Shown here: one piece after another, positions 22,838 to 25,729 of the stretch
How positions within the stretch are numbered: position 1 is the first letter of the stretch
How the letters are laid out: every line of letters starts with the position of its first letter
Translations under genes and position numbers: made by a program
NCBI GenBank assembly: GCA_937911045.1
Contig: CALEPX010000042.1
Span: forward strand, 1 to 25,729
Origin: an uncultured Fretibacterium sp.
Lineage (GTDB): Bacteria; Synergistota; Synergistia; Synergistales; Aminobacteriaceae
Reading direction: 5' to 3'
DNA length: 25,729 nt
Notes under the pieces: model-generated
Databases searched by the model: none
What the model saw: the letters and a program-made list of their open reading frames with translations, nothing else
What the model was told of the DNA's origin: nothing

Positions 22838-25078
22838 TCATAGCAAATTATTTTTCAGGATTCTATAAACCCTCTCGCGAATATCCCAGCCCAAATTATC
22901 GCACGTGTAATTCACAATGCTGTCCAAAGCTCCGGGACTTCCCATTCTCGCACGCCCGGAATTGCTCATGAACTCGTACAAATCACGCTCTGACAAAATC
23001 CTCAGCACACATTCCGCCAGACTTCGCGAATCCGCGTTCACCAGAATTTCCGAATCACCGAGCAATTTCTTCTGAACTCGTTTGCCCTTCTCATCAATCG
23101 ACACAACCGGAATGCCTAAGCCGGCGCATAATTGATTCGCAGTTCCGCCCAGACCCAGCAGAATTTTCACGCCCGATGCTGCACGCGCAATTCCATGATT
23201 CGTCACACGAATTTTCACGCCGTCATGTTCAAGAAAATTATCCACGAATTTCCAGCCGTAACTCTCACAGCTCGCGATAAATTCTTTCATGGGCAACGTC
23301 GGGGCTAACACCATTCTGAAATCGCAAGTTATCATCCTATCGTGCAAAATCAACGCGGCATTCAGCAGCAACTCGACATCTTTACACGCTCTCAATCTGC
23401 TGCCGGGCAATAGCAAAATCAAATTCTCAGATTCATATCCAGATTCAAGTTCAGGTTCTGATTCAAAATCTTCGGATTCGAACAGCAAATCCATAATCGG
23501 GCTTCCAGAATATATCGCTTTTCCGCCTAATTGCCGCGCACTTTCCAAATCTCGTGTCCAAGTTCGTTGCGTGAACCTGTTTATAATAAATTTCTCAGAT
23601 CGCCAGTGACCGCTCAAGTAAACCGTCTTAGCCGTTGCAGCAAATAACGGGCGCATTCCTGAGCCGAACAACGTATGAAGCAGCAAATACACATCTCCGA
23701 CACAAATCGGCGTTCGAATTTTCCCCGACAAATTTTTCCAATCGCGCAACTGGCTTGTAACGTGTCGCAAAAGTCCAGCACGCATATCACCCCACAAATC
23801 TCGCAGCGAATATTTCAGCACACCTCCGGACGGCGTAACTGATGGCGCAGATTTCACTTCAAAACCGGCTTGCAAATACGCGTCACCTTTGCCGACTAAT
23901 GGGAATGCGAAAATCTTCGAGTCCGGGAATTTCTCGCGCAATTTCTTCGCCAGAATCACGCCAATCGAATCCTCACCGTAACCGTTCGACGCAACGATAA
24001 TTCTTGGCTGCAAACACTCTCGCAACAGCCCGAAAAATTTCTCCGGTTCATGAACAGCAATCCTAACTTTCGGCACTATTAGCGGCATCTGAGAAAATTT
24101 CCCGCGCCAATTCTCCGGCATGTTGTACAAATCTTTCTCTGTGCATGTCAGAGCGTCAGAATCGCAATCCCTCGCAGCAGCTATTAACTCGTCAAGATCT
24201 TTTTGCGTGTACCTGTGATGATCCTGAAAAATTTTCTGCCCCGAAACTGTCAGCGCGCATTTCTCAAGCGACTGCCTGAAACTCTCCGGACTTCCAATCG
24301 CCGAGAACGCAAATATTCTCGTAAAACTTTTGCCGGAATCATTCCCGAATTGCAGCCAAGATTCTATCTCAAGACTTGACGCGAAGATTTTCTCCCGTGA
24401 GATATATTTCGCAACAGAATTTTCCAGTTCCAGAAATTTTTCACGCGATACATGATTTGCTTTCGTCAACACAACCAGAGACGCTCGTGTTAAAGCCGAA
24501 ATTTTCTCGCGCAATATTCCGTTCGGGATCAATTTCCCAGAACCAAACGGACACGCCGAATCAATCAGCACAATATCGACATCACGCGCCAGACTTCTGT
24601 GTTGAAAAGCATCGTCAGCAATCGCAATTTCTACGCCGGAATTTTTCAGCGCAATCACGCCATCGATTCGTTTTTTCGCGACCGCAACCGGAATATTCCC
24701 CAGACTTCGCGACAGTAACAGCGGCTCATCACCCGTCAATTCACGTTCAGCATCGCAATTATTCACCAGAATAACGTTCTGAGATTTTCCGGTGTAGCCT
24801 CGGCTGACAATCCCAACGCGCAAATTCTTACTCGTCATGTAACGCGCGAGCATCTCAACGAATGGCGTCTTGTTCGTGCCACCGTAACTCAGATTCCCAA
24901 CGCTTATCAACGGCAACGGCGGCTCAGTAACTTTCAGAAGCCCGTGATTATAGCAAAAATCCCTGCAAAAAATAATAATTCCATTCAAGACTTCAAATGG
25001 AATCATCATAGCATTCATCACGCAAGAATTTCTCGCACCCTTGACGTGACGCATATAAATCTCGAATACTTTTCTCAT
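22838..25078 (-). CDS. lpxK: Tetraacyldisaccharide 4'-kinase fused to an LpxB-related domain
   Basis: This is a 746-residue fusion. Residues 1 to about 355 are LpxK, the inner-membrane kinase that adds the 4'-phosphate to the lipid A precursor. It has an N-terminal hydrophobic helix (IPFEVLNGIIIFC), P-loop GNLSYGGTNKTPF near 60-73, SRGYTGK, DDAFQHRSL near 154 and DHHRYT. The P-loop has Asn where GGTGKTP is usual. Residues about 358-746 resemble lipid-A-disaccharide synthase-related proteins, with NGYGEDSIG, LLLPGSR near 553 and GGTANQLCAGLGIPVVS near 642. An acidic Ser/Glu patch at 530-551 interrupts this half. The ATG at 25078 has no clear Shine-Dalgarno; M9 and the M21-M24 cluster are alternatives. 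It starts 7 bp after the upstream gene. Confidence 0.88.
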   Translation of the reverse strand: MRKVFEIYMRHVKGARNSCVMNAMMIPFEVLNGIIIFCRDFCYNHGLLKVTEPPLPLISVGNLSYGGTNKTPFVEMLARYMTSKNLRVGIVSRGYTGKSQNVILVNNCDAERELTGDEPLLLSRSLGNIPVAVAKKRIDGVIALKNSGVEIAIADDAFQHRSLARDVDIVLIDSACPFGSGKLIPNGILREKISALTRASLVVLTKANHVSREKFLELENSVAKYISREKIFASSLEIESWLQFGNDSGKSFTRIFAFSAIGSPESFRQSLEKCALTVSGQKIFQDHHRYTQKDLDELIAAARDCDSDALTCTEKDLYNMPENWRGKFSQMPLIVPKVRIAVHEPEKFFGLLRECLQPRIIVASNGYGEDSIGVILAKKLREKFPDSKIFAFPLVGKGDAYLQAGFEVKSAPSVTPSGGVLKYSLRDLWGDMRAGLLRHVTSQLRDWKNLSGKIRTPICVGDVYLLLHTLFGSGMRPLFAATAKTVYLSGHWRSEKFIINRFTQRTWTRDLESARQLGGKAIYSGSPIMDLLFESEDFESEPELESGYESENLILLLPGSRLRACKDVELLLNAALILHDRMITCDFRMVLAPTLPMKEFIASCESYGWKFVDNFLEHDGVKIRVTNHGIARAASGVKILLGLGGTANQLCAGLGIPVVSIDEKGKRVQKKLLGDSEILVNADSRSLAECVLRILSERDLYEFMSNSGRARMGSPGALDSIVNYTCDNLGWDIRERVYRILKNNLL
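23427..23489. repeat. Degenerate hexamer repeat encoding an acidic Ser/Glu patch
   Basis: On the coding (reverse) strand, GAATCN hexamers recur about six times with drift, encoding repeated Glu-Ser units in the C-terminal half of the LpxK fusion protein just before LLLPGSR. Confidence 0.6.
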
Positions 25079-25085
25079 CGCATAA

Positions 25086-25729
25086 CTATCGCGGCATTAT
25101 TTCCCCCAGCCAGTAATACCCCCAAGCTTTCGACTGCTGTGACAAAATCGGCGTGTCCTGCTCATACCATTTGAAATTCGATTTCCGCAAAAATCTCCGC
25201 AACGTCAGCATTTCCCGCTTCAACATTCGCGCCGGTGAAACGTTCTCTTGCATATTAATCTGATACCAAGTCTCGCCAGTCCAAACGTAAATCAATTTCG
25301 GGTGATCGCCTTTCCATGCTACGGGCACAACAGGATTATGCAAAATTCCGATCCGATCCACAGTTCCTTTCCAGTTGCCAATCGCCATAAATCGCGCGTT
25401 GAACGTCCAATCCGGAATATATGTCGAGTGCGTTTGACCTGCTGCGAGTTGTCGAACAGGAATCCCGGGTTGGCGAACGTTAATCATTTCCTGAGTGGGA
25501 ACTTTTCGCAATTCGGAAATTTGCGCGTCAGTAATCCAGCGTGTTATCCCAGCCATCGCAGGCACAACAGATCCTACGATATAATTCGTCGCAACAAGAT
25601 TCGGACCTTCAGACGTTCCGTAAACCCAAATATTATCGCGATTCTTCTTCACCGGATAGCCATCGAACGTAACGTACCAACCTTTTGGCATGTTATACGG
25701 CTTGTAAACGTAGAAATGCATTCCGGAAT
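25086..25729 (-). CDS. Uncharacterised aromatic-rich protein, 5' partial
   Basis: I do not recognise this protein. The frame stays open to the right edge; the first ATG at 25721 has no spaced Shine-Dalgarno, so the N terminus (perhaps with a signal peptide) is probably off the window. The visible 211-213 residues are rich in Trp, Tyr and Pro with few long helices, suggesting a beta-rich, possibly exported, protein. Stretches include YVYKPYNMPKGWYVTFDGYP, NIWVYGTSEG, NYIVGSVVPAMAGITRWI, YIPDWTFNARFMAIGNWKG and KLIYVWTGETWYQIN. No Cys or obvious catalytic motif is seen. It ends 7 bp before the LpxK fusion start, so it is co-transcribed with it. Confidence 0.75.
   Translation of the reverse strand, partial: SGMHFYVYKPYNMPKGWYVTFDGYPVKKNRDNIWVYGTSEGPNLVATNYIVGSVVPAMAGITRWITDAQISELRKVPTQEMINVRQPGIPVRQLAAGQTHSTYIPDWTFNARFMAIGNWKGTVDRIGILHNPVVPVAWKGDHPKLIYVWTGETWYQINMQENVSPARMLKREMLTLRRFLRKSNFKWYEQDTPILSQQSKAWGYYWLGEIMPR

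Noticed and set aside
1..25729. CRISPR arrays, tRNA or rRNA genes, insertion sequences, phage genes
   Set aside because: No regularly spaced repeats, no cloverleaf-like or rRNA-like stretch, and no transposase or integrase motifs were seen; nearly all bases are in housekeeping genes.

Overview
The window is a gene-dense bacterial chromosome segment with about 20 protein genes, no RNA genes and no mobile elements. The best guess for the source is a diderm anaerobe of the Synergistota type. The reasons are a CtsR-ClpC pair without mcsA/mcsB, an oxygen-sensitive indolepyruvate:ferredoxin oxidoreductase cluster, a lipid A kinase (LpxK-like) fused to an LpxB-related domain, and a 7TM-HD c-di-AMP phosphodiesterase homologue. 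This is inferred from gene content and order. A diderm Firmicute (Negativicutes) cannot be ruled out without phylogeny.

Left block (1-3842, + strand): the 3' part of a PgpH-like 7TM-HD protein, then ybeY, then a CNNM/CBS/CorC membrane protein, closed by a bidirectional terminator. Next (3869-8068, - strand) is an operon read iorA-iorB-paaK-ACT. It interconverts aromatic 2-oxo acids, aryl-acetyl-CoA and aryl acetates, with a probable amino-acid-sensing ACT protein at its end, and it has its own extended -10 promoter. Then (8067-12230, - strand) comes ctsR-clpC-azlC-azlD. This is a proteostasis operon with a CtsR-like operator over its promoter, and it runs into a branched-chain amino acid exporter whose first gene starts inside clpC.

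Middle block (+ strand): def and fmt, the N-terminal formylation cycle of translation, followed by a NUDIX ADP-sugar pyrophosphatase whose intrinsic terminator overlaps its own stop codon, and a methyl-accepting chemotaxis protein. A WG-repeat exported protein (- strand) is divergent from an unrecognised 468-residue protein (+ strand), which overlaps metA. MetA carries the residue that predicts acetyl-CoA rather than succinyl-CoA use.

Right block (20136-25729, - strand): a tightly packed five-gene operon read from the right edge. It contains an unrecognised aromatic-rich protein (cut by the window), the LpxK/LpxB-related fusion, argF, a shortened EutT-like cobalamin adenosyltransferase, and an AI-2E-family membrane protein, ending in a hairpin terminator.

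A recurrent oddity is short 6- or 12-bp in-frame tandem duplications that place Ser/Asp/Glu/Asn/Gln-rich patches in otherwise ordinary enzymes (YbeY, AzlC, Def, LpxK fusion, Fmt). No phage, CRISPR or defence module is visible. The most unusual items are the EutT fragment coupled to argF, the LpxK fusion with its altered P-loop, the azlCD extension of the clpC operon, and the two unrecognised proteins.
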